From: Xanthomonas axonopodis
GTDB lineage: Bacteria > Pseudomonadota > Gammaproteobacteria > Xanthomonadales > Xanthomonadaceae
Assembly: GCF_001304695.1 (NCBI RefSeq)
Contig: NZ_JFAQ01000061.1
Coordinates: 1 to 42,436, forward strand
DNA length: 42,436 nucleotides
Direction: 5' to 3'
Shown: positions 1-8,607 of the stretch, in pieces
How positions within the stretch are numbered: the stretch's first letter is position 1
Layout of the letters: each line of letters opens with the position of its first letter
The notes under the pieces: generated by a model
Told to the model about the DNA's origin: nothing
Database searches by the model: none
Seen by the model: only the letters and a program-made list of their open reading frames with translations
Made by a program: the position numbers and the translations under genes

Positions 1-185
1 ATCCGCAACCTCGTCGCCAGTGCGTACGGCTGCCGACCGGGCCGCCCCGATACCGGATAGTGCGGCGCGATCAGGGCAAGCAGTTGCTGCCACGGAACGA
101 CCTGCTCCATCTCGGCCAGGAAAATCTCGCGACGGGTTTGCTTGCGCTTGCCCAGGCCCTCAGCGTCACCGAACGTCAGTTGCAT
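1..185 (-). CDS. IS5-family transposase, N-terminal part
   Basis: Partial gene; its 3' end lies beyond the window start. The protein starts MQLTFGDAEGLGKRKQTRR and continues with a region rich in aromatic residues and prolines, typical of the N-terminus of Xanthomonas IS5-group DDE transposases. The catalytic DDE residues are outside the window. The start ATG (183-185) is preceded by a GAGGAGA ribosome site at good spacing. It belongs to the IS5 element whose end abuts tdk. Family assignment is from recall of the N-terminal motif. Confidence 0.75.
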   Translation of the reverse strand, partial: MQLTFGDAEGLGKRKQTRREIFLAEMEQVVPWQQLLALIAPHYPVSGRPGRQPYALATRLR

Positions 186-248
186 GTGATGTCTCCTCAC
201 TCCGAAACGATAGTGTCGCGCTTTTTTGGCGCGTTGTTCAGAGGTTCC
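1..248 (-). mobile_element. IS5-family insertion sequence, 5' end only
   Basis: The window opens inside an insertion sequence on the minus strand. It holds the first 61 codons of a transposase plus a leader of about 60 bases. On the minus strand the outer end reads like an IS terminal repeat beginning GGGAACCTCTGAACAA (inferred; the other end is outside the window). That end touches the stop codon of tdk at 249-251, so the exact boundary (247-250) and any target duplication cannot be fixed. Confidence 0.7.
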
Positions 249-878
249 CTAGGCAACCGGCAGCGGCAAGGCGATCTGCAGCGGATCGATGCGGCCCTCG
301 CCGCGCATGATCTTCTTGAACTCGGCGCGGCTGACCGACACATAGCGCTCGTTGCCGCCGATCTCCACCTGCGGTCCGTCCTGCACCGCGTGCCCGTGTG
401 CATCCACACGGACGGTCATGGTCGCCTTGCTGCCGCTGTGGCAGATGGTCTTGATCTCTTCCAGCTCGTCGGCCCAGGCCAGCAGGAATTGGCTGCCTTC
501 GAACAACTCGCCGCGAAAATCGGTACGCAAGCCGTAACACAGCACCGGAATCCGCAGACGGTCGACCACCTCGCTCAACTGCCAGACCTGCGCACGGTTG
601 AGGAATTGCGCTTCGTCCACCAACACGCAGTGCAACGCGCCGTCGTTGTGGATGTCGCGTTCGACCAGCTGTTGCAACTCGGTGTCGCGCTCGAAGATAC
701 GCCCATCCGCGCGCAGGCCGATGCGCGAGGCGACCACGCCGCTGCCGGCGCGGTGATCGAGCTTGGGCGTGAGGATCAGCGTGCGCATGCCACGCTCGCG
801 GTAATTGTGCGCGGACTGCAGCAAGGTGGTGGTCTTGCCGGCATTCATCGCCGAATAGTAGAAATAGAGCTTGGCCAT
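249..878 (-). CDS. tdk: thymidine kinase (TK1-like, type II)
   Basis: Phosphorylates thymidine to dTMP with ATP in the cytosolic pyrimidine salvage pathway. The 209-residue protein is normal length for bacterial TK1-like enzymes. Visible motifs: P-loop SAMNAGKT at residues 9-16, the DEAQF metal/catalytic motif at 88-92, YGLRTDF at 115-121 followed by ELFEGS, and the substrate-loop region NERYVSVSR at 176-184. The structural zinc site usual in this family looks lost: the CHCG motif is ICHSGSK here (C146 kept, S148) and the later cysteine is S183. There is no Shine-Dalgarno; a TAAAAT box sits 7 bases upstream of the ATG, suggesting a leaderless transcript. The gene ends exactly at an IS5 element. 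Confidence 0.95.
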   Translation of the reverse strand: MAKLYFYYSAMNAGKTTTLLQSAHNYRERGMRTLILTPKLDHRAGSGVVASRIGLRADGRIFERDTELQQLVERDIHNDGALHCVLVDEAQFLNRAQVWQLSEVVDRLRIPVLCYGLRTDFRGELFEGSQFLLAWADELEEIKTICHSGSKATMTVRVDAHGHAVQDGPQVEIGGNERYVSVSRAEFKKIMRGEGRIDPLQIALPLPVA

Positions 879-884
879 CGGGCG

Positions 885-890
885 ATTTTA
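885..890 (-). promoter_or_regulatory. putative -10 box of tdk (leaderless transcript)
   Basis: On the minus strand TAAAAT lies 6-7 bases before the tdk ATG, the spacing expected when transcription starts at the start codon. No purine-rich ribosome site is present in the gap. No clear -35 box is visible, so this is inference from position and sequence. Confidence 0.4.
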
Positions 891-1057
891 CCGGGCCGGG
901 CGGCCGGATGCGGCGCCTGTGGGTGCGGCGATGGCGTGGCCGGATGGGGGCAACGCCTGCCGTCGAGCGGAGGGGAGCGCAGCCTCCGGTGATGGGCAAG
1001 GGCTAGCGGCACGGGAGACATGAATCCATCGTGCCGGCCAGCCGCAAGCAGCCCCGG

Positions 1058-1063
1058 TACAAT
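1058..1063 (+). promoter_or_regulatory. putative -10 box of rep
   Basis: TACAAT lies 23 bases before the rep start codon and a GGAAG ribosome site follows at 1078-1082. No good -35 match is visible. Divergent from the tdk promoter across a 208-base gap. Confidence 0.35.
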
Positions 1064-1086
1064 GGCGCGCTCTGTCGGAAGCCTCT

Positions 1087-3063
1087 ATGTACGGTCTCAA
1101 TCCCCCGCAAAGCGCCGCGGTGCTGCACTGCGAAGGTCCCTTGTTGGTGCTGGCCGGCGCCGGCAGCGGCAAGACGCGTGTGATCGTGGAAAAGATCGCG
1201 CATCTGATCGCCATCGGCCGCTATCCGGCCAAGCGCATCGCCGCGATCACCTTCACCAACAAATCGGCCAAGGAAATGCGCGAGCGTGTGGCCAAACGCA
1301 TCCGCGGCGATGGTGCCGACGGCCTGACCATCTGCACCTTCCACGCGCTGGGGCTGAAGTTCCTGCAGATCGAGCATGCCGCCGCCGGTTTGAAGGGCGG
1401 CTTTTCGATCTTCGATTCGGACGATGCCGCCGCGCAGATCAAGGACCTGATGCATGGTGCCAAGCCCGATGCCATCGAGGACGCCAAGAACCTAATCTCG
1501 CGCGCCAAGAACGCCGGGCTGTCGCCGGAGCAGGCGATGGCGGCGGCACGCAGCACCCGCGAGAAGGAAGCGGCCAGTTTGTACGAGCGCTACCAGGCGC
1601 GGTTGACCAACTTCAACGCAGTGGATTTCGACGACCTGATCCGCCTGCCGGTGCAGATCCTGAAAGCCAACGAAGACATCGTGATGGGCTGGCGCGAGCG
1701 CATCGGCTACCTGCTGGTGGACGAGTGCCAGGACACCAACGATGCGCAGTACCGGCTGCTGAAGATGCTGGCCGGGCCGCGCGGCAACTTCACCTGCGTG
1801 GGCGACGACGACCAGAGCATCTATGCCTGGCGCGGCGCCAATCCGGAAAACCTGCAGCAGATGGCGCGCGATTATCCGGCGCTGGAAATCATCAAGCTGG
1901 AGCAGAACTACCGCTGCTCCAACCGCGTGCTGCGCGCGGCCAACGCGTTGATCGCGCATAACCCGCACGAACACTTGAAGACCTTGTGGAGCGACCAGGC
2001 CGACGGCGAGCGCATCCGCGTGTGGGAATGTCGCGACAGCGAGCACGAGGCCGAAAAGGTCGCTGCGGAGATCTCGTTCCTGGGCACTGCCAAGCAGGTG
2101 CCGTGGAGCGATTTCTGCATCCTGTTCCGTGGCAACTTCCAGTCGCGGCCGCTTGAAAAAGCGCTGCAGCTGTTGCGCGTGCCGTATCACCTCACCGGCG
2201 GTACCGCGTTTCTGGAGCGGCAGGAGGTCAAGGATCTGCTGTCGTGGTTGCGGTTGATCGTCAACCCGGACGACGACGCGGCGTTCTTGCGTGCCGTGCA
2301 GTCGCCCAAGCGCGAAGTCGGTGCGACCTCGCTGGCGCGTCTGGCCGAGCTGGCCAGCGCCAAGTCGGTGCCGATGTCGCGTGCGGCCGAGTCGATGGGT
2401 GCCCTGCAGCATTTGCCGCCGCGTGCAGCCAACGGTTTGAGTGCGTTTACCGACATCCTGCGCGATATGCGCGAGCACTCGTCCAGCATGCCGGCCGGCG
2501 AGCTGGTGCGCATGCTGGCCGACAAGTCCGGCCTGCTCAACGACCTGCGCAATCAGTCCAAGGACGAGACCGGCTTCCAGCGGCGTAAGCGCAATCTGGA
2601 CGAGCTGGCCGAGTGGTTCGAAGGTGGCCCGCGCGGTGCAAGCGCCAGCGATCTGGCTGCGCAGTTGGCGTTGCTGTCGCGCAACGACAAGGACGATGGC
2701 GGCAACCAGGTGCGCATGATGACCATGCATGCGTCCAAGGGACTGGAATTTCGCTATGTCTTCATCGTCGGCTGCGAGGACGGCGTGCTGCCGCACGAAG
2801 TGAGCCTGGAAGAAGGCAATTTGCAGGAAGAGCGTCGCCTGCTGTACGTGGGCATCACCCGCGCCAAGGAGCAGTTGTGGATGAGTCACAGCAAGCTGAC
2901 GCGCAAGTTCGGCGAGCATGTGCGACTGAAGCCGAGCCGGTTTTTCGATGAGATTCCGGCCGAAGAACTGCAGCGCGATGGCGCCGATCCGGTGGCCGAC
3001 GCCGAGCGCAAGAAGGAACGCGCCAGTGCGGGATTGGCAGCGATCCAGGCGTTGTTCGACTGA
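1087..3063 (+). CDS. rep: ATP-dependent DNA helicase Rep
   Basis: Superfamily 1A 3'-to-5' DNA helicase that helps replication forks pass protein roadblocks and restart. The 658 residues are close to the E. coli Rep length and align along the whole protein from recall. Motif I (Walker A) AGAGSGKT is at residues 23-30, motif Ia ITFTNKSAKEM follows, the Walker B motif is DECQD at 212-216, motif III is GDDDQSIYAWRG, motif IV-type QNYRCS, motif V MTMHASKGLEF and motif VI VGITRAKEQL. The start is supported by a GGAAG site. Rep rather than UvrD is favoured by the short C-terminus and by the FTNKSAKEM and EPSRF-like (KPSRFFDE) signatures. Confidence 0.93.
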   Translation: MYGLNPPQSAAVLHCEGPLLVLAGAGSGKTRVIVEKIAHLIAIGRYPAKRIAAITFTNKSAKEMRERVAKRIRGDGADGLTICTFHALGLKFLQIEHAAAGLKGGFSIFDSDDAAAQIKDLMHGAKPDAIEDAKNLISRAKNAGLSPEQAMAAARSTREKEAASLYERYQARLTNFNAVDFDDLIRLPVQILKANEDIVMGWRERIGYLLVDECQDTNDAQYRLLKMLAGPRGNFTCVGDDDQSIYAWRGANPENLQQMARDYPALEIIKLEQNYRCSNRVLRAANALIAHNPHEHLKTLWSDQADGERIRVWECRDSEHEAEKVAAEISFLGTAKQVPWSDFCILFRGNFQSRPLEKALQLLRVPYHLTGGTAFLERQEVKDLLSWLRLIVNPDDDAAFLRAVQSPKREVGATSLARLAELASAKSVPMSRAAESMGALQHLPPRAANGLSAFTDILRDMREHSSSMPAGELVRMLADKSGLLNDLRNQSKDETGFQRRKRNLDELAEWFEGGPRGASASDLAAQLALLSRNDKDDGGNQVRMMTMHASKGLEFRYVFIVGCEDGVLPHEVSLEEGNLQEERRLLYVGITRAKEQLWMSHSKLTRKFGEHVRLKPSRFFDEIPAEELQRDGADPVADAERKKERASAGLAAIQALFD

Positions 3064-3624
3064 GTTCCACTGAGCCGCGCGGGCAGCTTTGTGCCACATG
3101 CATCAAGAGCTGAGCCTGGCACGCAAGACGGCGCTGGGCGTGTGCCGGAGGCACTGCTGGTGCGTGCGTGGCACACATCGGTTGCGAAGCGTGCCTGGCG
3201 CTTAGCCTCCTGAGCCGGCTGCACTGCACGGCACCACGTGCGCAAGGACGGAGCGCATCGTGGAATGACCTGCAATGTTGGCAGAGAGAAGTCCATCAAG
3301 GCCCAGTGACGGCGCTTGACGTGCGCACTACGCGCTGAGGCATGCGGCCCGCCACAGAAGCGGAGCAGCTGGCATGCAGGCGCGGCATGATGGCTAGCGC
3401 TGAAGTTAGCCGTCCCAAGCCGAAGCGCTGCCGGCCAACGATGCAAGCCGGCAACGCGCCGATGGCCGGCACGACGCACCGGTGGTGCGCGCCAGTTGCA
3501 CCACCCAACCCGCGTGACATCGCCGACCTTGCGCGTCGAGCAGCGTGGCCATGCGTGCGATCGTCATGGCTTGTCAGTGCCACTGCCGCACGGCGGTCTG
3601 AGGCTCCCGCCAACGGAGTGCGCC
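3064..3624 (+). other. non-coding gap
   Basis: About 560 bases between rep and the acetyltransferase. The open frames here are GC-driven and show no recognisable protein. No clear rho-independent terminator follows rep. I see no repeat or RNA gene in it. Confidence 0.5.
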
Positions 3625-4161
3625 GTGACCGTCATCCTCGAAACCGCACGCGTGCGCTTGCGTCTGCTCGACCCCGAGCGCGCTGCCGAGGCGATGCTGG
3701 CGCTGGTCAACGATCCTGCGTTCATCGCCGGCATCAACGATCGCGGCATCCGCACCCGCGAGCAGGCGCGCGAGCATGTGCGCGAATGGGCGCAGGCGCA
3801 TCAGCAACAACACGGCTTCGCGCACTGGGCGCTGGAAACGCGCGACGGAAGCACCTTCATGGGCACCTTGGGCCCGTTGTGCCGCGAGACCTTGCCGGTG
3901 CCGCATATCGGTTTCGCGTTGTTGCCCGCGTATCGCGGCAAGGGCTATGTGACCGAGGCCGGGCGTGCGGTGCTGGAGCATGCACGCCAGGGACTGGGAT
4001 TGACCCAGATGTGCGCGATCGTTTCGCCAGGCAATGCGGAGTCGATCCGCGCACTGGAAGCGCTGGGGCTGCGCTACGACAGCCTGCGGGTGCTGAGTCC
4101 CGGCACCGAGGCCGTGGCGTACTACACGATCGACCTCGGCCCTGGTGGCGTGGACAGCTGA
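3625..4161 (+). CDS. GNAT-family N-acetyltransferase
   Basis: A 178-residue protein of the RimJ/RimL-like GNAT type, which transfers acetyl groups from acetyl-CoA to an amine; the substrate is unknown. It begins TVILETARVRLRLLDPERA, the usual N-terminal strand. The acetyl-CoA loop is in PAYRGKGYVTEAGRAVLE (Q/RxxGxG/A form, RGKG), and the C-terminal helix NAESIRALEALGLRYD is typical. I chose GTG at 3625 because a GGAG site lies 8 bases upstream and homology begins there; an in-frame ATG at 3496 would add 43 residues that look non-coding. It is followed 51 bases later by the DUF4272 gene and may be co-transcribed. Confidence 0.85.
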   Translation: MTVILETARVRLRLLDPERAAEAMLALVNDPAFIAGINDRGIRTREQAREHVREWAQAHQQQHGFAHWALETRDGSTFMGTLGPLCRETLPVPHIGFALLPAYRGKGYVTEAGRAVLEHARQGLGLTQMCAIVSPGNAESIRALEALGLRYDSLRVLSPGTEAVAYYTIDLGPGGVDS

Positions 4162-4212
4162 GCGGCGCTACGTCACCCTGCCGGTTGTTTTCCACTGCGC
4201 AGGGATGCCTGC

Positions 4213-5238
4213 ATGGCACTGTTGGTCAACGCCTATTCCACGCTGTGCGCGCCGCTGTGGCCGGACTTTCTGCCGCAGGCGGCCGTGCAGCACCGCGACC
4301 ATGCCGATCCGGAGCTGACAGATCACGTGCATGGCTTCGTCGGCTACGTGAATCAGGCCGGCGATGGGCAGATGACGCAATCGCGCTATCACCTGATGCG
4401 GCATGTGCAACGGGTGCGCCAGCACTTCAGTTTCGAGGTCGACGATGCGGACTTCGGCGCGCTGGCGCAGTGGGCCGAGCAGGCCAATGCAGTGTGTTTC
4501 CTGGCCGATGGCAGCGTGCGCGACCCGCAGGGCCGGGTGCTGATCAGCCAGGGCGAGCCGGCGATCAACGACGATGCGCAGGTGCCGTATCCTCCCGATG
4601 CGTTGCAGCGGCGCGCGCAGCAACTTTCCCTGCTGACCGTGCAAGGCATCCGCGTGCCGCCCAGCCTGCCGCCGGTGCCCGGCCAGGTCGAAGCACGCGT
4701 ACGCGATGCGGCAGTCGTCAGTCAGCGCATGCTGGCGTTGTTTGCGGTGGCGCTGCGGGCAGAAATCCTGGCCGCCGGCGATACGCCGCCGTCGCTGGAC
4801 GAGGTGGAAACGCGCCTTCCCGGCGTGGCCGCGGCGCTGTCGCCGCAGGAGCGCGCCTTCTTCGCCGAGGACGCGCAGGTGCTGGCCAACTTCGGCTGGC
4901 GCTACGAAGCCCTGGCCGTGCTGCAATGGGCCTTGGGGTTGGCCGACACATTGCCGGAGCCCACCGCCCTGTGCGATGTGCCCCTGGCCGCACAGGGCGC
5001 GCTGGACAACGCGCAAGCCGCTGAGCGCCCGACGCTGGCGCTACGCCCGCTCCCCGAGCTGCTGGACACGCTGGACCGCCACCTGCGCCTGCACTGGGCG
5101 GTCCGCCAGGCCGGCCAATCCGGTCAGCCGGTGCCTGCCGGCATCATGCCGGGCGTGGTGTATGAGCGGCATTACGCGCTCAACTGGCTACTGCACTTCG
5201 AAGATGCCGAGTGGGACGAGGTGGACACGTCGACCTGA
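4213..5238 (+). CDS. DUF4272 domain-containing protein
   Basis: A 341-residue cytosolic protein without signal peptide or membrane segments. The C-terminal two thirds match DUF4272 proteins as I recall them: EILAAGDTPPSLDEVETR, then LSPQERAFFAEDAQVLANFGWRYEALAVLQWALGL, and near the end YERHYALNWLLHFEDAEWDEV with the expected WDEV/DTST tail. The function of the family is unknown. It lies 51 bases after the acetyltransferase on the same strand. I took the ATG at 4213 as start; it gives the expected N-terminus. Confidence 0.75.
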   Translation: MALLVNAYSTLCAPLWPDFLPQAAVQHRDHADPELTDHVHGFVGYVNQAGDGQMTQSRYHLMRHVQRVRQHFSFEVDDADFGALAQWAEQANAVCFLADGSVRDPQGRVLISQGEPAINDDAQVPYPPDALQRRAQQLSLLTVQGIRVPPSLPPVPGQVEARVRDAAVVSQRMLALFAVALRAEILAAGDTPPSLDEVETRLPGVAAALSPQERAFFAEDAQVLANFGWRYEALAVLQWALGLADTLPEPTALCDVPLAAQGALDNAQAAERPTLALRPLPELLDTLDRHLRLHWAVRQAGQSGQPVPAGIMPGVVYERHYALNWLLHFEDAEWDEVDTST

Positions 5239-5491
5239 GGTTGGCGTGCCCCGGCCCTGGCGCTCAAGCGCGGGCAGTGCGGCTGCACTGCCGCGGCAGG
5301 ACGGGCCGGTGCCTCCATCCGGCACGTGCGCAGACTGACAGAGTGCAGCCGGGCGACAAGGCAGTGCGGGTCTTGTGGGCGATGCCGCATGCCTCTGCGC
5401 GCCGTGATGGGTATCGGATCCGGCAACTGCCTGATCACCCGATGCAACAGGCGCCGATGCTGCGGCACACCTGCCGCGCCGCCGCTGCAGC

Positions 5492-5513
5492 CGTCGGCGG
5501 GGTACCGCCGACG
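5492..5513 (-). terminator. hairpin directly after yceH
   Basis: Perfect 9-bp stem CGTCGGCGG / CCGCCGACG with a GGTA tetraloop, beginning one base after the yceH stop codon. There is no U-run, so it may be an RNA 3'-end stabiliser or a weak terminator. Confidence 0.4.
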
Positions 5514-5514
5514 A

Positions 5515-6183
5515 TCAGGCGCCAGCCGCGTCCAGCCGCGCCTGTACCGCCGCGAGCGCTTCCTGCAGTTCGACGATCGTCGCTTCCAGTGTCTGCACGC
5601 GCGCTTCCAGGTCGCTGGTGTCGCTGCCGCTGCGCGCGCTGGGGGCCGCACGCGCGGCGGCAGCCTGCAGCGCCTCCACATCGAGGTCGCCGCTGAGCAG
5701 ATGCGCGTAGCGGTCTTCGCGCTGACCGCTGGCGCGCGGCAGCTGTGCGGCCAGACCACGCTGGATCAGCCGCTCCAGGTGATGGCGCACGTCTTCGGCA
5801 TCGTTGAAACGCGCCAGCCGTTCGCTGCGCGCGTACAGCTCGCCCAGCGTCTGCGGGCCGCGCAACAGCAGCAGGCCGATCAGTGCGACCTGCTGGCGGG
5901 TCAGATCCAGCACGCTGCCCAGGCGGTGTTCGTAACGCTCGGCACGCGAAGAAAACTGCTGGCGCACCAGGCCCAGGCTTTCCAGCTGGCGCAGCGCGTG
6001 GTGCACCACACCGGTCTGCAGGTTCAGCACCGGCTCGCGCGTGGTCTTCTGATTCGCGGCCACCTGCGCAGCGTTGACGGTGAGCGGGTACGTGTTCGGC
6101 GTGGTGGCCTCTTTTTCGATCAAACAGCCGAGCACGCGGGCCTGGGCGGTGTCGAGGACGAGCGGGGGCGAGGTCTCTGTCAT
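5515..6183 (-). CDS. YceH family (DUF480) winged-helix protein
   Basis: A 222-residue protein of the UPF0502/YceH family, predicted to carry two winged-helix domains; biochemical role not established. Family signatures visible: [20 protein letters not shown] near the N-terminus, [12 protein letters not shown], then [19 protein letters not shown], and [22 protein letters not shown] in the second domain. The last 45 residues form a coiled coil ([21 protein letters not shown]). The ATG at 6181-6183 follows a CGGAG site at 7 bases; longer in-frame upstream sequence lacks a ribosome site. Single-gene unit, divergent from the acid phosphatase gene. Confidence 0.88.
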   Translation of the reverse strand: MTETSPPLVLDTAQARVLGCLIEKEATTPNTYPLTVNAAQVAANQKTTREPVLNLQTGVVHHALRQLESLGLVRQQFSSRAERYEHRLGSVLDLTRQQVALIGLLLLRGPQTLGELYARSERLARFNDAEDVRHHLERLIQRGLAAQLPRASGQREDRYAHLLSGDLDVEALQAAAARAAPSARSGSDTSDLEARVQTLEATIVELQEALAAVQARLDAAGA

Positions 6184-6474
6184 GGATGACTCCGGTAGGC
6201 AATCAGCGCACAAGGATATGCCGATCCGCTGCCGGCGTTCTTCCGCTGCGACGCTATGCCAGGTGGCCGACGACATTGACGGTATCGCGCATGTGGGCGT
6301 CGTGCGCTGGCAACCGGTCTGGGCATCCAGGCATGGGCACATGCCCGCAATCGTGTGGAAGACCGATGCAGCCCAGCGTGTATGACGACCGGCATCGCGG
6401 CGAGCGTCAGCCGTGCGCCTGTGTCAACCAACGGCGCTGCCTCGGCCAGCGCGAGCGATGCGGCGCGAACCGGC

Positions 6475-6480
6475 TAAAAT
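6475..6480 (+). promoter_or_regulatory. putative -10 box for the acid phosphatase-pyrF operon
   Basis: TAAAAT lies 39 bases upstream of the chosen start. No convincing -35 match. The rest of the 335-base gap between the divergent yceH and phosphatase genes shows nothing else I can name. Confidence 0.3.
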
Positions 6481-6518
6481 CGCAGGCTTTATTGCCGATC
6501 CCTGTCACGGTGGATGCC

Positions 6519-7469
6519 ATGCGCTCCTCGCTTTACGCTCCGTTGTCCCTTATCGCCTGCACCGCGCTGGCCCTGAGCGCCTGCAAGCCCGCCGACACGC
6601 AGCCAGCCCCGCAGGCGCAGGAAGCCGCCGCAACTGCCAATGCCGACGCCAGCGCTGCGGCCGGCAAGGCCGCGACGTCGTCCACCACCGCACCGGCCGG
6701 GGACGACAACCTCAATGCGGTGCTGTGGATGCAGCGCTCGGAGGAATACCGCGCCGTGGCCGAGCAGACCTACCGCGCCGCTGCCGACAAGCTCGATAAC
6801 GCGCTCAAGCAGCCCAATTGGGACGCGCTGGTGCCGGAAGAACACGGCAATGCCGCCACCGGCTTGAAGCCGGCGGTGGTGCTGGATGTGGACGAGACCG
6901 TGCTGGACAACTCGCCCTACCAGGCGCGCCTGCTGCGCGATGGCAAGGAATACGACGAGCTGAGCTGGGACCAGTGGGTGGCCGAGAAGAAGGCCAAGCC
7001 GATCCCCGGCGTGGTGGATTTCGCCAAGGCCGCCAACGCCCGCGGCATCACCCTGATCTACATTTCCAATCGTGCGGTGCACCTGAAGGACGCCACCTTG
7101 GCCAATCTGCGCAGCGTGGCCTTGCCGGTGGCCGACGACAGCGTCTTTCTCGGCCTGGGCACGGTGGTGCCCGGCTGCGAGCAGAACGGCAGCGAAAAGA
7201 ACTGCCGCCGCCAGTTGGCCGGACAGAAGTACCGCGTGCTGATGCAGTTCGGCGACCAGCTGGGCGACTTCGTGCAGGTCACCGCCAACACCGGCCAGGC
7301 GCGTGGCGCGTTGCTGCAGCAGTACCATGACTGGTTTGGTGAACGCTGGTGGATGCTGCCCCACCCCAGCTACAGCGGCTGGGAGCCGGCGCAGTTCAAT
7401 AACGATTACGCGCAACCCTGGCAAAAGCGCCACGATGCCAAGCGCGCTGCGCTGGAGGTGGCCCGATGA
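6519..7469 (+). CDS. HAD-type acid phosphatase lipoprotein (class C / e(P4) family)
   Basis: A 316-residue predicted lipoprotein phosphatase of the outer membrane or periplasm, probably releasing phosphate from nucleotides. Signal peptide with lipobox LSAC at residues 19-22, then an Ala/Thr/Pro-rich linker to about residue 62. HAD motif I is DVDETVLDN (D123, D125). YISNRAV acts as motif II, and QFGDQLGDF carries the motif-IV acidic pair. The conserved WDQWV and [13 protein letters not shown] segments fit class C acid phosphatases. Its stop overlaps the ATG of pyrF (ATGA), so the two are translationally coupled; nucleotide salvage and UMP synthesis are thus linked. An in-frame GTG lies 9 bases upstream as an alternative start. 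Confidence 0.88.
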   Translation: MRSSLYAPLSLIACTALALSACKPADTQPAPQAQEAAATANADASAAAGKAATSSTTAPAGDDNLNAVLWMQRSEEYRAVAEQTYRAAADKLDNALKQPNWDALVPEEHGNAATGLKPAVVLDVDETVLDNSPYQARLLRDGKEYDELSWDQWVAEKKAKPIPGVVDFAKAANARGITLIYISNRAVHLKDATLANLRSVALPVADDSVFLGLGTVVPGCEQNGSEKNCRRQLAGQKYRVLMQFGDQLGDFVQVTANTGQARGALLQQYHDWFGERWWMLPHPSYSGWEPAQFNNDYAQPWQKRHDAKRAALEVAR

Positions 7470-8185
7470 GCCGCACGCCCTTGCCGCTGGCCGCGCATGA
7501 GCGGCTGATCTTCGCGCTGGATGTGCCCGGCCACGACGAAGCGATCGCCTGGGTGGACCGGCTCGGCGATTCGGTGTCGTTCTACAAGATCGGCATGGAG
7601 TTGCTGGCATCGGGCGAGTACTTCCACGTGCTCGACGCGCTGGCCAAGCGCGACAAGCGCGTGTTTGTGGACCTCAAGTTCTTCGACATTCCTGCCACCG
7701 TGGCCGGCACCATCCGCCGCCTGGCGCAGTGGCCGGTGAGCTATTGCACCGTGCACGGCTGGCACGCCGGCATGCTGCAGGCTGCCGCCGACGCCAACCA
7801 CGGCGATATGCGCCTGCTGGCGGTCACGGTGCTGACCTCGATGGGCCGCGCAGACCTGGCGGCAATGGGCATCGGCCGCGAACCGGTGGAGGTGGTGGTG
7901 GAGCGCGCGCTGGCTGCGCAGGCCGCCGGTATCGATGGCGTCATCGCCTCCGGCCAGGAAGCGGGCCCGATCCGCCGTGCCACCGGTCCGGCGTTTTCGA
8001 TCGTCTGCCCCGGCATCCGCCCCGGCGGTCCGGTCGGCGACGACCAGCAACGCACGGTGGGCGTGGCGCAAGCATTGAACGACGGGGCCGACGCGATTGT
8101 CGTTGGCCGCCCGATCCGCCTGGCGAGCGACCCTGCAGCGGCTGCCACCGCCATCCAGGCGGAGATCCGCGCAGCACTGGCTTAG
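7466..8185 (+). CDS. pyrF: orotidine 5'-phosphate decarboxylase
   Basis: Converts OMP to UMP, the last step of de novo pyrimidine synthesis, in the cytosol. The 239 residues are the normal length. Visible features: FALDVPG at 16-22 with the first aspartate, K41 in FYKIGMEL, the catalytic [11 protein letters not shown] at 69-79 (D69, K71, D74), [10 protein letters not shown], and the phosphate-gripper region [21 protein letters not shown]. The start codon overlaps the stop of the phosphatase gene by four bases. It is followed by a separate small-RNA-like unit with its own promoter. Confidence 0.96.
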   Translation: MSRTPLPLAAHERLIFALDVPGHDEAIAWVDRLGDSVSFYKIGMELLASGEYFHVLDALAKRDKRVFVDLKFFDIPATVAGTIRRLAQWPVSYCTVHGWHAGMLQAAADANHGDMRLLAVTVLTSMGRADLAAMGIGREPVEVVVERALAAQAAGIDGVIASGQEAGPIRRATGPAFSIVCPGIRPGGPVGDDQQRTVGVAQALNDGADAIVVGRPIRLASDPAAAATAIQAEIRAALA

Positions 8186-8260
8186 TAATGCCGCTGAGCA
8201 GCCGCGAGCGCTGCTAGAAATTCAATTAAATCAACTTCTTAGACAACAATAATTAAAGCA

Positions 8261-8289
8261 TTGCTTTAACGTAAAAGTCTCGTTAACAT
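8261..8289 (+). promoter_or_regulatory. putative promoter of small RNA candidate
   Basis: TTGCTT (8261-8266) and TAACAT (8284-8289) are separated by exactly 17 bases, within an AT-rich stretch (about 8215-8290) that stands out against the GC-rich flanks. Transcription would start near 8297, at the first hairpin. Confidence 0.5.
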
Positions 8290-8296
8290 GCCGGCG

Positions 8297-8389
8297 TCCG
8301 ATGTCAGTCGGAAGCTGTGTCACTCATTGTCCACCGGGCTTGTCCCGGCTTTCGAAGGGATCGCGCCTTGTGCCCGATCCCTTTTTTTT
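8297..8389 (+). ncRNA. candidate small RNA with three hairpins
   Basis: Between pyrF and the halogenase gene lies a compact unit with no credible ORF: promoter-like boxes, then about 93 bases that fold into three simple hairpins. Hairpin 1 is TCCGA/TCGGA (8297-8301, 8308-8312). Hairpin 2 is CCGGG/CCCGG with loop CTTGT (8334-8338, 8344-8348). Hairpin 3 is the terminator (8355-8383). Loops 2 and 3 share the unpaired motif CTTGT, a possible seed for target pairing. Architecture is that of a bacterial trans-acting sRNA. I could not assign it to a named Xanthomonas sRNA. Confidence 0.6.
8355..8389 (+). terminator. strong rho-independent terminator
   Basis: Perfect 9-bp stem AAGGGATCG / CGATCCCTT, 11-base loop, followed by an unbroken run of eight T (8382-8389). 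It lies 170 bases after pyrF, behind the AT-rich promoter-like region, so it most likely ends the small RNA and may also end pyrF read-through. Confidence 0.85.
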
Positions 8390-8607
8390 GGCCGGCACGT
8401 CGTGCATGTCGCGGTGACCGGCGGCGGTGGCTGGCCGCCTGATGGCAGTCGATGGTGCGTTGCCCGCTGCACCAGCGAGCATGCATCGCCTGGACGCCCA
8501 AGCGGACTGCGCCGGTACTGCATGCTTGGATCTCTGCATCCGGATCGGCCAACCGCAACTGCCACCACTCTGGACATCAGCTCAAGCCGCAGTGCCAACC
8601 AACGTAC

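Noticed and set aside
60-992. 310-codon frame opposite tdk
   Set aside because: Antisense shadow of tdk and the IS leader.
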